Assembly: GCA_033239005.1 (NCBI GenBank)
Contig: BSQZ01000015.1
Coordinates: 10,997,501-11,061,500, forward strand
Direction: 5' to 3'
DNA from: Lamellibrachia satsuma
Lineage: Eukaryota > Annelida > Polychaeta > Sabellida > Siboglinidae
Length of the DNA stretch: 64,000 nt
The position numbers and the translations under genes were made by a program. The first letter of the stretch is position 1, and each line of letters begins with the position of its first letter. This document shows, in pieces, positions 13,001-25,400 of the stretch. The notes under the pieces were generated by a model. It made no database searches, had not been told where the DNA came from, and was given only the letters and a program-made list of their open reading frames with translations.

Positions 13001-16000
13001 GCTATGAGTGTATATCTTTTCTTTCACTACATCTGGAGTGTCGTTTATAATGTATGGCAAATTATATTTAAGATATTTTTTTACAAATTCATGTTTAGTT
13101 CTGGCAGTATGTATACTTTTAGAGTGTCATGAAGGTGCATAGTAACATTTGGAGTAATCTGCCAGTTTTATAAATAAACTGGTAAATTTCTTTGAACGTA
13201 TTTAAAGTAAAATTTTAATTCTTGTAACTTTAATTGATCTTCTATCTTTAACAAATTAAGTTGCCTAAAAAGTGGCTCAGTATGTGAATTCTATCTTTTC
13301 ATTAATCTATTTCCTTTGTATCCCCATGATATATATGACCTATCAACTTCTTTTCTAATGGTGTATAATTTGTTTGATTAACCCATTAGACCCCACGCGT
13401 CCGAAAGCATCCGACCTTGTTTTCCCCACGGCGCCCGGAAGCGTCCACTGGGGAAAAAGGCTGTGGAGGTGGCGTCATCGGGTGGATTGATATGAAACTA
13501 AAACTAGCAGAATTCTACATATCTTAGCTATGAATTGTGGGTAAAATTAACATATGGTTGTATTGAAAGTTTTGAAGATAATCGCGTTTTAAGTCGAGCA
13601 CTGGTGGGCTTTAAAAATGGCCGTTTCTCGTAGAACAGATACGTTCATTGCAGATGAAGTTTGCGCGATTTTAGAGATGAATCTTCGGATGAAAGTGCTT
13701 CTGAGATGGATGTGGAGGTAAGATTTATATGTGGCTCGATCTTTGACCGAGTGAGCGATAAACTGAAGATGGCGTCGGCTGGTTTTCTTCGTCCAAGAGT
13801 AGCCTGGTCACTGTCTTATTCAACTTGTCGACTGTTTCAACGCTGACATTGTGTGTTTTGTGCCATTTACTCGGCTTAGATTACATTGTTAGTTGTGCAT
13901 GTTGTTATATAATGGATTATAAAGCAAATGAGTAAATAAAACAGAAAAATCTGGCCCGACAAGCATGTAAACAGTCAAGCCAGCCCCTGGAATCTGGATG
14001 GGCGGTGCCTGGATGGGTGGTGTTGTTGCTTTGCCTTTGGACATTGTTGACAATTTTATTATATTGACGGTGTCAGTGGTCTTTGTAATTAATTATATTT
14101 ATCTATATTTCAGATATTGGTCAACTTTAAAAAAAAGTAATGTAATTATTGGCTGCTTGTAAATATTATAATTTTACATTGTTGTGATGGATATGACATG
14201 TGACAAATGCATACAACATTTTATTCTTATTCTGTCTTCATTACTGTAGCTGTTTGTTTGTTTCAGGTGGCAAGTAATAGTAGTGATGACATCCCTGATG
14301 AGAACTCCAACAACTCATTGTCATAAAAATGAGCTTATCAGTTGTGTCGCAAAAACGGAGTGAAACGGCCATCTGGACGTGCAATTGAGACATGCTTTGG
14401 ATGTCTGACATGCAATGTGCATTTGTGCAAAATTGGATTCTTTGTGCAGTATCATGCATAGGAAGAACATTTCCTTGTGTGGAGCCAGCAGTTGGTGATG
14501 TTATTGTAATAAAATATGACTATCATGTCAAACTTCACTCAATATTTGTTAAAAAAAATTATTTCCGAAGTTCCACACCTCAGAATGACAACATATAACA
14601 GGCTTATATACACCACAGTTACACCATTGCATAGATAATTCCATTTGCTTCAAAATAAACATAACTTGCAATTATAAGATATCAATACTTTTGAAACTAC
14701 AGCTTAAAAACTAGAAGCACCCATAATTTTCAAAATCTGCCTCAGTTTCCTGGGGAAAAGCAGCACACACGTAATTCATTGTGCGGGGTCTAATGGGTTA
14801 ATGATAATCACAGTGAGACAAGTGGTGTCACATGTCTTTACAGAAATTTATATTACTTAAAGTTAACTAACATTTTCATATCCTCAAAAACAAGTTCCAT
14901 GTTTACTTGGAAATCTTGCAGAACACAGTCAAGTTGTTCACTACACCATTCGACACCCATTGTGGGTCCAATGTGGGATCACATTCTTGGCACTACAAAC
15001 TTCAGGAGTCATATTTTTTGTAGCTCTGTTCTTTTATACCAGAATGAAAGGCAGTCATTATAAATATTTCCTGCTGTGATTGTGATTAATGGTTGTTCAA
15101 TGCTTGAATCACTTTGAATGTTTTTTATACTTTGTCAGTTTCTCTTTCAAGAAATGTTAAGAGTAGTGTTATAAAAATGCTACATTGTCACAAATACACC
15201 CAGTAGCTTCGTCTACTCTGAAACAGGGCATCTACTGTGATTCTCCAGTCATGCAGAAAAAATTAAATACCTATTTTTACAGTTTCTTTAATATGTCTAA
15301 GAAATAGATTTCCTCAGAATAAAAGAAACCGGGGGATGATTCCTTCTGTGTAAATGTGGCATTAGCTGCTGTTGCTGTAGGAAGTTTCAGGGAACCTGCT
15401 GGTGGTCCTGGGAGATTGGTCCACGAAGATTAGTCCATGGGTCTGTTAGGATTGACAGATAGTTGGCTAGGATGATTTACAGCAAGCATTCATTTCCTGC
15501 AATGTTATCTAAAACAACCTCACTAGTTTGAATGACAGCTACCTAACCAATAAGAATGTTTGCTGGGAAAGCAATGTTTTGTGGCAATCATTTTGGTTCA
15601 TACAACTGCCAAGTATGTTATCTGTCTTATTCTGTCTGGTAAGCATACAGTCAGCAAGCAAGATTAAGATAAGGAGTTCATTAATCTGCAAGGAATGGTA
15701 AATTTAGTCTCCTTCACTACTTGTATGTATTCAAAACATCACCTACAATTCAAGCAAAGCAGTTTTCACTTTGCTGGAAGACACAGCTAATTTTGTCACT
15801 GTTTTGGCAGTAACAACTGATTGGTTGCAATATCAGCATTATACTCTTATTTCATAAATGTATGACACATATATTAATGTAAGCTTTATACTTATGTAGA
15901 TACTAAGCAGACCAACAGCATATGGAACCGTGAATACTCTATAATCATAATAACATGATTATTTATCTGCACATAGTCAGTTGTTGTCCCAGGCATCAAG

Positions 16001-19000
16001 TGACTCACTTTACAGTCTTTTGAATTTTGGCATGTCTTAATTATTTGTGATTTATGTTAGGATTGAGATATAATGTGTTATGGAATTGCCACCAGTCAGG
16101 GCAGTCAACAGATCAGGTTGCAGATGTGTCTTTCTATGTGATTGCAGCATTCGAGCGGACGGATAGAAAGAGTGCCGTAGAACAATTGGAGGAGAGCAAG
16201 ATGCAGTATGTGAAGAGCGAACAAGTGCTGGACCACAGACAGCTGCCCAGGAACACAGACACCCTACATGTAGGGAGGTGCAGGTTGGTAATGATCACCT
16301 AGTGCACCCCCTCCAACCCCAGTCACCACAAGGTGCTATAAACACCAATTAAAGGCATCCTGTTATTCACTACACAGATGACTCATTGCGGTTATTGTCC
16401 CCATCCAAAAATAACACACTGCAAATGCCTTAGGTTTCACTTGCCTTTTTGAAACATTTGAGCAGCATACAAGTCATACAATTCTACAGCTGTGTAAACA
16501 AACATCTGTTGGCTGTGGCTTGTGTAGCAGGTGTGTTTCCTTTATTATATTAGATCTAGTTCAGCCAGCTTTCAAATAACTCCCTGTAGACCCAATGCAG
16601 AGCCACTACAAGACTAATACACAGTCCTATGAAATCACAGGAGAATGTCTCCAATCTGCACATTAAAGCTGCGCATGTAACACTGGGGATGAAAGGGTTA
16701 ATATGAATGTGATCTAGGCTGCTAATGCCACTGGTTAACACAGCAAGGCTGTAAAGACAGCTACAATTTAACATGGGATGGAATAGTTCAGACTGGCACA
16801 TCTAGCTTAATCAGAGGAAAGCATTGAAGCTTTACTTGCATAGACTTCCATCGTTGGCTAGGAAACATGCCCTTTGACCTCATTAATAGTCTTAATGAGA
16901 AAGATAGGACCCTTAATTTTTGCTGTGTATTAACTGGTTAGACTGAGTGTAGCATTTGGGATTAACCTTCATGGAACTGATTTGTGCATGTTTGAATGCA
17001 AAAAGGATTAATTTGGTGTCATTACATTGCCATACGTTTTACGTTGTTGTGGTATAGTATGATAATTAAGTGGTGTCCAACTGAATACATTTTCTATTAA
17101 TGGAAGTTGATGATTCTATTTCCTACAACATTCCAAAGTTTATATTACATCAATCTGAGAGGACGTATATCAGAAGCTCTGAATGATATAATTGATTAAA
17201 CCCCTGTTGAAAACTGGAGGTGTGTGTTACTAAGCGCTCTCCTGCGTGTGTATCACGTTTGTGAAGTTTAATTGATATTGATGAGATAATGGTCTCAGGT
17301 TAAGGCAGAACTTGTGTGGTTACCATGGTGACACACCAGTGCCTGACAGCCAGCAAGGTCACCCCAAGTGGTGTTTGTGTGGCAACCACTTTCACCAGTC
17401 TGACAGGACATGTGTACAAGTTGACACCTGTCTGGTGTCATACAAGACATTAAAATTCCCTCCTCAAATTTATTTAAGACTCATAGCCAGCCCATCGCAA
17501 ATCAGCTTTGTTGATGTTCAGATCTGTGGTGTTTGAATCATTTAAGTTGTAATAACTAATATACACATTCGGTTTAATAACATCATCAAAAGATTTTACT
17601 TTGATCGTTTGATGAGGTAATTTTACCATTTCTGTGCCAGCCAGCCAATATCGTCAATGACTTATTTAAAAATGAAAAGCCACACAGCCAAATTTGTCAA
17701 TTCTGTTTTGCAACGTCTGTTGGCTTAGACTGGAAGCAGTGTTGTTTTGCGACGTGTGTTGGCTTTGACTGGAAGCAATGTTGTTTTGCGACATCTGTTG
17801 GCTTAGACTGGAAGCAATGTTGTTTTGCGACATCTGTTGGCTTAGACTGGAAGCAATGTTGTTTTGTGACATCTGTTGGCTTAGACTGGAAGCAATGTTG
17901 TTTTGCGATATCTGTTGGCTTAGACTGGAAGCAATGTTGTTTTGTGACATCTGTTGGCTTAGACTGGAAGCAATGTTGTTGATGGAAATTAGCTAATGAG
18001 ATTAAATGTTATGAAAAGTTGCATTTGCTTGCTGTTATGTCGATGATGCATATATTTGCCTGCATTTGAGTGCAGAGTCGTAACCCAAAACCAAAATTTC
18101 CTATCTTTATATGTATCGGATGATGATGCCCGTGTGTTAGTGAAAGTATTATGTTACCTGACGTTGTGTTATGTTCCGTAACGTTGTGTTACCTGACTGT
18201 TACATTTCTGGAATTAAATAGAAAATTGTCTCCCCTTTCTGGAAATATATAGTTTACTTGGTGAAATGTGCATGCTAAACACATAAAATACAAGTTTAGA
18301 ACGTATTGTTTAAAAAAATGCCATGCAGTTCTTGTGTGTCAGTGTCATTTTGGCTGGCACTGAAACAGTTAATTACAAAAGTGCGCTTAGTCTTATATAT
18401 ATATATATTTATATATATATATATATATATATGTTATGTTATATAGAACTGGACCACTTTTGCCACTTTGTGGCCGAATTTTTAGCAGACCTGGTCATAA
18501 ATAAGTTAATAGTTTGTCCGATAATTTCATCAAAAATAAATAACACATTGGCATAAATGGGCTAGTAAGTCAGAGTGGATAGGTTTGATTTTTCACAAGA
18601 AAATGATTCTGAGATAAGCAAAAATGCTTAATTGAGGAAGGTCCTTTAAACGTGTTAAGTCTTCAGTGTGTGAGGTCAGACTATGTGTACAGGTGTGTGA
18701 GGTCAGACTATATGTACAGGTGTTTGGGGTCAGACTATATGTATAGGTGTGTGTGTGGTCAGACTGTGTATATGTCTGTGTGGTCAGACTATATGTATAG
18801 GTGTGTGAGGTTAGACTATATGTATAGGAATGTGAGGTCAGACTATATGTACAGGTGTGTGAGGTCTGACTATATGTGCAGGTGTGTGAGATCAGACTAT
18901 TTGTGCAGGTGTGTGAGGTCAGACTATATGTGCAGGTGTGTGAGGTCTGACTATATGTGCAGGTGTGTGAGGTCAGACTATATGTACATATGTGTGTGGT

Positions 19001-21632
19001 CAGACTATATGTATAGGTGTGTGAGGTCAGACTACATGTAAAGGTGTGTGAGGTCTGACTGTATGTACAGGTGTTTGGGGTCAGACTATATGTACAGGTG
19101 TGTGAGGTCAGACTATATGTATAAATGGGCTAGTAAGTCATAGTGGATGCTTGATAGGTTTGTTTTTTTCGCAACAAAATGATTCTGAGATAAGCAAAAA
19201 TACTTAATTGAGGATGGTCCGTTAAACGTGTTAAGTCTTCAGTGTGTGAGTTCGGACTATATGTACAGGTGTTTGGGGTCAGACTATATGTATAGGTGTG
19301 TGTGGTCAGACTGTATATGTGTGTGTGGTCAGACTATATGTATAGGTGTGTGAGGTCAGACTATATGTACAGGTGTGTGAGGTCAGACCTTATGTACAGG
19401 TGTGTGTGGTCAAAATATATGTACAGGTGTGTGTGGTCAGACTATATGTATAGGTGTGTGTGGTCAGACTATATGTACAGGTGTGTGAGGTCAGACTACA
19501 TGTAAAGGTTTGTGAGGTCAGACTATATGTACAGGTGTTTGGGGTCAGACTATATGTACAGGTGTGTGAGGTTAGACTATGTGTATAGGTGTGTGGTCAG
19601 ACTACATGTACATGTGTGTGAGGTTAGACTATATGTATAGGAGTGTGAGGTCAGACTATATGTACAGGTGTGGGAGCGGTGGTCTAATGGTTAGAGCACC
19701 CGCCTGTCGATCAAGAGGACGGTGGTTCGATTCCACCTCCGCCGTTTCGAAGCTTGGGCAATTTCGTTCACCCCACTTTGCCCGTGTCTTTCGGAAGAGA
19801 CACTAAAAGCCGTTGGTCCAAACTCCTGCGTTAGCTCAAGATTGGGCTGTTTGGAGTATAACTACTTGAGACTTGAGGTCTGACTATATGTGCAGGTGTG
19901 TGAGATCAGACTATTTGTGCAGGTGTGTGAGGTCAGACTATATGTGCAGGTGTGTGAGGTCTGACTATATGTGCAGGTGCATGAGGTCAGACTATATGTA
20001 CATATGTGTGTGGTCAGACTATATGTATAGGTGTGTGAGGTCAGACTATATGTTTAGGTGTGTGGGGTCACCATCAGACTGTATGTACGGGTGTGTGAGG
20101 TCAGAATATATGTATAGGTGTGTGAGATCAGACATTATGTACAGGTGTGTGAGGTCAGACTATATGTATAGGTGTGTGAGGTAAGACTATATGTATAGGT
20201 GTGTGAGATCAGACTATATCTACAGGTGTGTGAGGTCAGACTATATATACAGGTGTGTGGGTCATACTTTTCTATGGGTGTCTTAAAGGGGTACATCTCC
20301 AGACCTATATTCCCTACATTGACTAATTTATTTTTACCTGTTATTGACATTGGCAAGTCACTGGATGTTTTTTAGCCTCGTTTTGCAATCGTTTTCCCTT
20401 TTCTTGCATCGATATGATAGCTACAGTACAGGGGACATATACAGGGGTGCCTATTATATGTCCATGTCATTTCATCTCTGGTACTTGAAATATAATTATA
20501 ATTGTTTCATCAATACAAACGCCATCCCACACTATGTTTTAAAGGACTTGTGTCATCACAATTAAATGTTACTGCTGTTACATAAGAATGCATTTTAACA
20601 GCAACTGTGTCAGTAAATGAAACAAAACAATAGCCTAACTTAACTAATAACTTAGAGACATGACTAAGAACGTTTAATTAGCCTCTCAGGGTGGGCTTGC
20701 TCAGTCCACATCCTCAGCCAGTTTTATTTATTCACCGCTCGTCTCGCGCCTGTCACTGATCAATGGCAGCTAAATTATTGATCAGCACTCTTCATATGCT
20801 GTTAACCATCCTGTGACTTCCCTGTGTTTGCAGATGTAAGTCGACTCTGACTACGGAGGCAGAACAGCCATGCTCATTAGCAGAAAGACAATGCTTCCCA
20901 AGGTTTGGAGGAATCTTCCCTTCACCCGACTGTGAGGACACGGCCAGGCAGGAAGTAGACATTGACAGCGGTCCGTGTCCGCAGCATGAACACTGTGGCA
21001 CTGAGATACATTGTACTGGCCAGTCGCAGCATGCACGCAGCATGCAGCACTGTGATGGCTCAGTAATGGAGCATGTGGCACAGTGTACTGACAAACCTAG
21101 GTTACGGCTGACTAAGGATCAAGGCACAGACAGTGGTTCTGATGTCGACCAACTCAGTGGCATCGGATCTAGTGCTCAGCTCGAAGACTCCAATGCGCCT
21201 GCAGTCATAGTGCGCCGCCACAGAAAAGGCGTGTCGCGATCACGTTCTGAAGTCATCAAGCGACATTCGAGTAGCTCGGACATCAGTGCCAGGTTTTCGC
21301 GCAATAGTGCTGACTTGGAACGGTTCTTCAACAGTATGGGACTTGAGCAGAGTGTGCTTGAACCAATGTTGAGTGTACCCACAGCACAAGCTCCATCAGC
21401 GTCTATGCTCAACATGTTTGACTGCTCAAGCTCACTGACATCAGCCAACCCACGCAGCATCTACAGCGATGACTCATACACAGACCCAGTGACATCTCGC
21501 GCATGCCTCGACACTGTACACAAGTCTGCTGGACAGACTACATCCATCGTGGAGCGAAACGCTCGCATTATCAAGTGGTTGTGTGGTGTAAAGAAAGCAC
21601 AACCACAGCATGACAGTTCACTGACACAGTGA
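9933..21632 (+). CDS. FAM110: FAM110-family protein, three coding exons
   Basis: Coding exons 9933-10059, 16148-16283 and 20834-21632 join in phase (phase 1, then phase 2) to 1062 nt, 353 residues plus stop. Vertebrate FAM110 proteins are of similar length and are reported at centrosomes and spindle poles. Family blocks visible are an N-terminal motif ([17 protein letters not shown], about residues 20-36), the conserved [21 protein letters not shown] block in exon 2, a serine-rich region with [19 protein letters not shown] (about 240-259), and the C-terminal [20 protein letters not shown] (about 326-345). The start is the first ATG of exon 1. Introns are about 6.1 and 4.6 kb and full of repeats. 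There are no catalytic residues to assess. A further small alternative exon cannot be excluded, but the three exons already give a complete family architecture. Confidence 0.9.
10437..10617 (+). repeat. About 25-bp tandem repeat in FAM110 intron 1
   Basis: Units of the type AACTATGTGCATGACATGGA run to about 10617, preceded by two copies of a CATAAATACTAAATTATAGC unit. The array abuts the CR1-like fragment that follows. Confidence 0.8.
10617..11072 (+). mobile_element. CR1-like LINE fragment, copy 1
   Basis: Encodes, with frame breaks, the C-terminal region [52 protein letters not shown], and [18 protein letters not shown]. This is the same element as at 36280-38835 and 47849-49003. The 3' end shows ATAAGCCAATGGCTTCC and then repeats of AAATCTTGTT. 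It is 5'-truncated within the ORF and lies in FAM110 intron 1. Confidence 0.9.
11245..11372 (+). repeat. 21-bp tandem repeat
   Basis: About four units of AAATGTTTCGGGTACACATTC with flanking TTTAAATGCAAATG variants. The length is a multiple of three, so both strands have short open repetitive frames that are not credible genes. Confidence 0.85.
11901..11988. repeat. Hairpin with C-rich loop
   Basis: The left arm TTCTCTAAATATTACGACAA plus TGGGG (from about 11901) is matched by CCCCATTGTCGTAATATTTA plus GAGAGAA ending at about 11988. The arms are about 25 bp, nearly perfect, and flank a roughly 36-nt pyrimidine-rich loop of C runs. It may be a tiny MITE or a structured element. 11989-13377 has no recognised gene. 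Confidence 0.85.
13382..14797 (+). mobile_element. Internally deleted piggyBac-like transposon
   Basis: The 1416-bp element is bounded by TTAA at 13378-13381 and 14798-14801, the piggyBac target site. It has 13-bp perfect terminal inverted repeats, CCCATTAGACCCC. Inside are a short acidic N-terminal remnant ([15 protein letters not shown], near 13670-13717) and a cysteine-rich C-terminal remnant (14340-14461). The catalytic core is absent, so the copy is non-autonomous. It lies in FAM110 intron 1 in the gene's orientation. Confidence 0.92.
13617..14461 (+). pseudogene. piggyBac transposase remnant
   Basis: A start-like ATG at 13617 opens [10 protein letters not shown], and a frameshift then leads into an Asp/Glu/Ser-rich stretch typical of piggyBac N-termini. 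GAG|gtaaga at 13717 and ttcag| at 14267 would join EMDVE to [16 protein letters not shown], suggesting the parent element had an intron. After a stop, the frame at about 14339-14461 gives [18 protein letters not shown], then [18 protein letters not shown] and a stop. This matches the C-x2-C...LC...YH pattern of the piggyBac C-terminal cysteine-rich DNA-binding domain. The DDD catalytic domain is missing. Confidence 0.75.
14802..16147 (+). other. FAM110 intron 1, distal part
   Basis: No recognised coding or structured element. Ordinary AT-rich intron sequence ending in the acceptor TGATTGCAG at 16147. Confidence 0.5.
16148..16283 (+). CDS. FAM110: FAM110 coding exon 2
   Basis: Acceptor gattgcag|CATTCGAG, entering with two bases of a codon. 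It encodes [20 protein letters not shown] and [19 protein letters not shown], the most recognisable N-terminal FAM110 block. The donor chosen is TGCAG|gttggt at 16283; GGGAG|gtgcag at 16277 is also in phase and would drop two residues. Confidence 0.88.
16284..17700 (+). other. FAM110 intron 2, proximal part
   Basis: No recognised gene or repeat. Short frames here lack domain similarity. Confidence 0.45.
17705..17981. repeat. 39-bp tandem repeat, about 7 copies
   Basis: Units run GACATCTGTTGGCTTAGACT then GGAAGCAATGTTGTTTTGC. The 39-bp period (13 codons) keeps frames open on both strands and produces Ser/Gln/Asn-rich or Cys/Trp-rich periodic peptides that are artefacts of the array. It lies in FAM110 intron 2. 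Confidence 0.92.
18396..18434. repeat. TA microsatellite
   Basis: A run of TATATA interrupted once by TTTATA, in FAM110 intron 2. Confidence 0.9.
18666..20253. repeat. 27-bp minisatellite, compound and interrupted
   Basis: The unit is GTGTGTGAGGTCAGACTATA followed by TGTACAG. The array has unique spacers and is itself duplicated: the ~120-bp leader at 18552-18672 (AAATGGGCTAGTAAGTCA ... GTGTTAAGTCTTCAGTG) reappears at 19122-19252. A block after the SINE (19876-19980) repeats 18862-18970 almost exactly. Because 27 is a multiple of 3, one frame stays open with the motif CVRSDYMYR. It has no signal peptide or domain and is treated as noncoding. Confidence 0.93.
19673..19876 (+). mobile_element. 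tRNA-derived SINE
   Basis: The 5' ~70 bp look like a tRNA: GGAGCGG, an A-box region (GGTCTAATGGTTAGAGCACC), and a B box (GGTTCGATTCC) ending CCTCCGCC near 19743. A non-tRNA body follows, including GTGTCTTTCGGAAGAGACAC and GCCGTTGGTCC, resembling the central region of several invertebrate SINEs. It sits inside the 27-bp array. The anticodon arm is distorted, so this is not a functional tRNA gene. Target-site duplications are hard to define in repetitive flanks. Confidence 0.85.
20834..21632 (+). CDS. FAM110: FAM110 coding exon 3 (terminal)
   Basis: Acceptor tttgcag| at 20833; the exon enters with the last base of an Arg codon and is open to TGA at 21630-21632. It encodes a Cys/His-rich low-homology stretch, then the basic/serine region [18 protein letters not shown], the family signature [11 protein letters not shown], and the C-terminal [11 protein letters not shown] block. 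This exon alone holds three quarters of the protein. Confidence 0.9.
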
Positions 21633-22439
21633 TGCTGATTTAAACAAACTTGTGCTTTGTTGTAGAAGTTCAAAGATGGCCTCAGTAGGTACTTTGTGAC
21701 CTTCAATGTTAATTGCTTTGTGCCTGATGGATGCCCTTCAACATGTCAGAAAGTTATGAAAGTTGACATGGTTTGGACAGATGTAGCTGTAACCTTGGAT
21801 ATGTGATCTTCACATTGGCAGCTTTGTAAGAGAAGTGCCAATAGTTAACGTTCAGGTCTTTTTTTTGAAGATACAACTGTGCAGAGGTCAAAACGCAGGT
21901 AGTCTTCATTGTGTACATGTAATTGCTGTGTTCTTGCTGGTTTGTTAACATTGATCAGTGCCATTGGAATTGGGAATGGGTGACATGTCTTTGCCAACTA
22001 GCTGCAACATTCCTTCATGATTTGTCATTTTGTTTCACACATGAACACAGGTCTATAGATTAGTGACTTCATTATCCATTTAGCATCAAAATACCACTGT
22101 TTGTTGCATTTAATATAATAGAGTAGTAATTGACATGTTGCACAAACTGCTAACCTAACAGACATTCCCATGAATACAGGTTGTATTCATGTAGGTGTGT
22201 TTCTGTGTGGAGGCTATGTGATTGCAGTAATGTAGTTCTTGTAGCATGTTATCTATTCATGAAGTAATTTTGCATTCAAAATGTAATCCCATGGTAAATT
22301 ACTTAAATATTTTGTAATATTTACATCACAGTTTACAGTTGCTTATTGCTGTTTATATGTCAAGTTAATGGTGTTGTTGTACATATATTATTGTATTGCT
22401 GATAATTGCTTTAGCTTAGAAGTAGTTTGTGTTGGAGTA

Positions 22440-22445
22440 AATAAA
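22440..22445 (+). terminator. Candidate FAM110 polyadenylation signal
   Basis: AATAAA about 0.8 kb after the FAM110 stop. A second AATAAA at 24080-24085 would give a ~2.45 kb 3' UTR. The sequence alone does not decide between them. Confidence 0.35.
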
Positions 22446-25400
22446 TCAGTTAATGATAATTGTAATAGTTAACAAGTTCACTAATTGCTTCGGTTCCAAC
22501 AAATTCTTGTGCATCCTGATTGTTCATCATAGACATCCCATATTGGGAAACAAGGAACATGCAAGTATGCACATTGAATCTGACATTAGGCAAGGATGTT
22601 CCAAACTGTCACATCCCATCAGCTGCATATTGCAGAGTGATGTATAGTCTGACAGCAGTAACGTTTTCTTTCACATCACTGACAGCAGATGGATGAAGGT
22701 TGTATCTATGGTCATTGTTAACATATTATATGGAAGTGTGTCATGTTTACACTATGCTATATGTTTGATCATTATATATGTATGGTGATTATATGTATGG
22801 TCAATACATATGTATTGATCAATATATGATCACTTCATATATATGATCAATACACACATGTGATCATTAACAATGAATGATAAATTATATGTATGACCGA
22901 TGCACACATGATAAGTATATTTGCTTTTATTATTAAGTGATATGTGTGTGCGTGCATGCATGCGTGTGTTGTGGATGGTTGTGTTGGTCATTGCATGTAG
23001 CCTTTGCATCCAATGCAGTATTAATTATTAAGAGAGAAAATGTAATTTAAGAGTTGACTTTGGCAAGAAACATATTATATGTTTTCAATGACCACACTGT
23101 GTCATCTACTTTGTCTTTAGTGGTGACTTTAGTTCTACTAACTTGATTTGTGCAACTAAGTGATTTCAGTTCATCTACCTAGTCATATGGAAATAGAAAA
23201 TTTTCTATTTCCATTGAATTAGTTTTTGTCTTCACTTATCATGAACCAATGAAAATCTGACATGGTCTGAGGTCATAAATGACAGTTCCCTCTTGTGATA
23301 TGTATCTGGTTCACAACCTATAATAATGGACATTTTAATGGCAAATTCCGAAAATACCAAAATCCAAGCAGGTAGCCACCAGTATAAGTAATATATTCCC
23401 ACTCTCATATATTTTGCTGCCTATTAATGATGGCTGACATGGATATCAAGATAAAGTTGATGCACCTACTTTAGTTCTATGTATACACATTGAATGCAAA
23501 AATTCTATGAAAAGTTGTGTATGTGTTTGCTGACATTCATACATTATCATGTTGTGATGGATCACATTTTCAATGTTTTAATTATCACAGTTGATAATGA
23601 CTACTGTCAAGTTTTCATTATATTTTGCCAAAATTCTTTACCAATGACTGTTAACAGATTTTTAGGACAACAATGGTGTTCTTAATTGACTATATTATAT
23701 TTGTTATGTTGATATTGCTGTTATTTTTTATTCGTCTACTTTGTGCGTCAAATATTGCTTTATTTTGTTTATCTATATAGGCATAGATGATGTTGAGGAG
23801 ACATCAGCGTTATGAGTGTTGTCAAACACAGCTCCACTTTCACCAGTAGCTACATGGCATCACAGTACGAGCAGCTAGGGGCCAAGGGTTAATGTAGACA
23901 TGCATAAAAAGCAGTACCAGCAGAAGTGCTATCAGTATTACCTAAAAAGTAGACCAATGGCAGTGTGAAGAGATGTTGACAGTGACTGCCAACCGTTAGG
24001 CTTCAGTTATTGCTTGCCCGTCAGTGTTGGTTCCTGTTGTAAGGTTTATTTGCTGTAGTGAGAATCAAACAAAACATGCAATAAAATTATATAGTTTTGC
24101 CTGCATGAATATGAATATTTACTTTCTTTGTGTTCAAATCATTATTCACTAGTTCATAAATATATGTTCCCCTCCATAGTTATGTAGATGTGGTTTATAA
24201 AATACAATATTGACCAAACTAAACAATTTTTGATGTACCCGATATCTGGTGTAACTGTGCAAATTAAGTACAGTTGTTAGTATTGAGTTATTTGATGTCT
24301 AACCAACTAAGAGACTGTGTATGTTGTTTGGCAGTCAGACATAGATGCTAGGATAAGTTGGGGCTTAAAATAAGGCTGTTGTGGGCTCCCCAGCTCAGCC
24401 AGTGTCACCACAAACCACTGAGAATGTATCTGTTGGATTTGTTGCTAGACAGAGGTAATCGTTGGTGATTACTCTGGTCCTGACTGCAATCACTCATTCT
24501 GATAACAATACCCACAGCCAACATGTCAGGTCTGGACAGTTATACAATGTTTTTATCCTGAGGTAGGTATATTTTGGGTAGTTTTGGTCACCAATGGTTG
24601 GGACAGTTGGAGGTGCATTTAAGTTGTCTCGGAGCTAATAATAACAACAAATAAATGCTCTACGATGTTAATTCTTGCAGAGAAACTATTGCTGATGTTT
24701 TAATGCACACAACTTATTTAAAAAATAAGGGACTTCCATATTCAATACAACTTGTCATGTTTCTGTCTTTCTCATAGATGACTAAAATTTAATAGAGAAT
24801 GTCAGAATCTCATTAAAGTGGTTCATTTAAGTCAGGTACCATCTGATGTTTGTTGGCTTTAAAAACGTTTACAGTTTCTCTCTTGTAACAAAGATTGTTT
24901 TCTTTCTGTTATGTTGTGGATGTTATCAGCATCTGAATAATGTCATGTCTAATTGAGACAGAGTATGTCGATATAATATAAGTAATGTACCCCTTTTTAG
25001 AAAGAAACATTCACAGATTTCATGTTCAACTGGTGGCACCTTTGTTTAGCATTGTCAGTGACCATGTAACCACAATAATTATTAGAGCATTTAAATATTC
25101 CAACCTGCTGAATTAGCTTACATCTGACCCCAATCAATATGTCTGCAGTAACAGGCATACATCAGAGCAACAACTCCAAACATGTTAGAACATGACTTGT
25201 AGTTGTATATGTGACAGCATCCATTACATCTGGACAGTAGTTGTCAAACTAGGGGTCACGACCCTTTGGCTATTTTGCAGGGTCTTTTGGACATTTTAAT
25301 GTCATGAAGATTTGTGAAAAAAGAGGTAATGGTGTAAAAAAAGAACCACTGCATGATTATGATGTCTGCTCATAAAACTATCAATGTTTGTTTCTGAGAA

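Noticed and set aside
17666..17996. [13 protein letters not shown] and [13 protein letters not shown] periodic frames on opposite strands
   Set aside because: Both arise from the same 39-bp tandem repeat in the FAM110 intron.
19673..19743. Functional tRNA gene
   Set aside because: The anticodon arm is distorted, acceptor pairing is imperfect and a SINE body follows.
18652..20184. Periodic CVRSDYMYR frames on the plus strand
   Set aside because: Artefact of the 27-bp array, with stops between blocks and a SINE in the middle.
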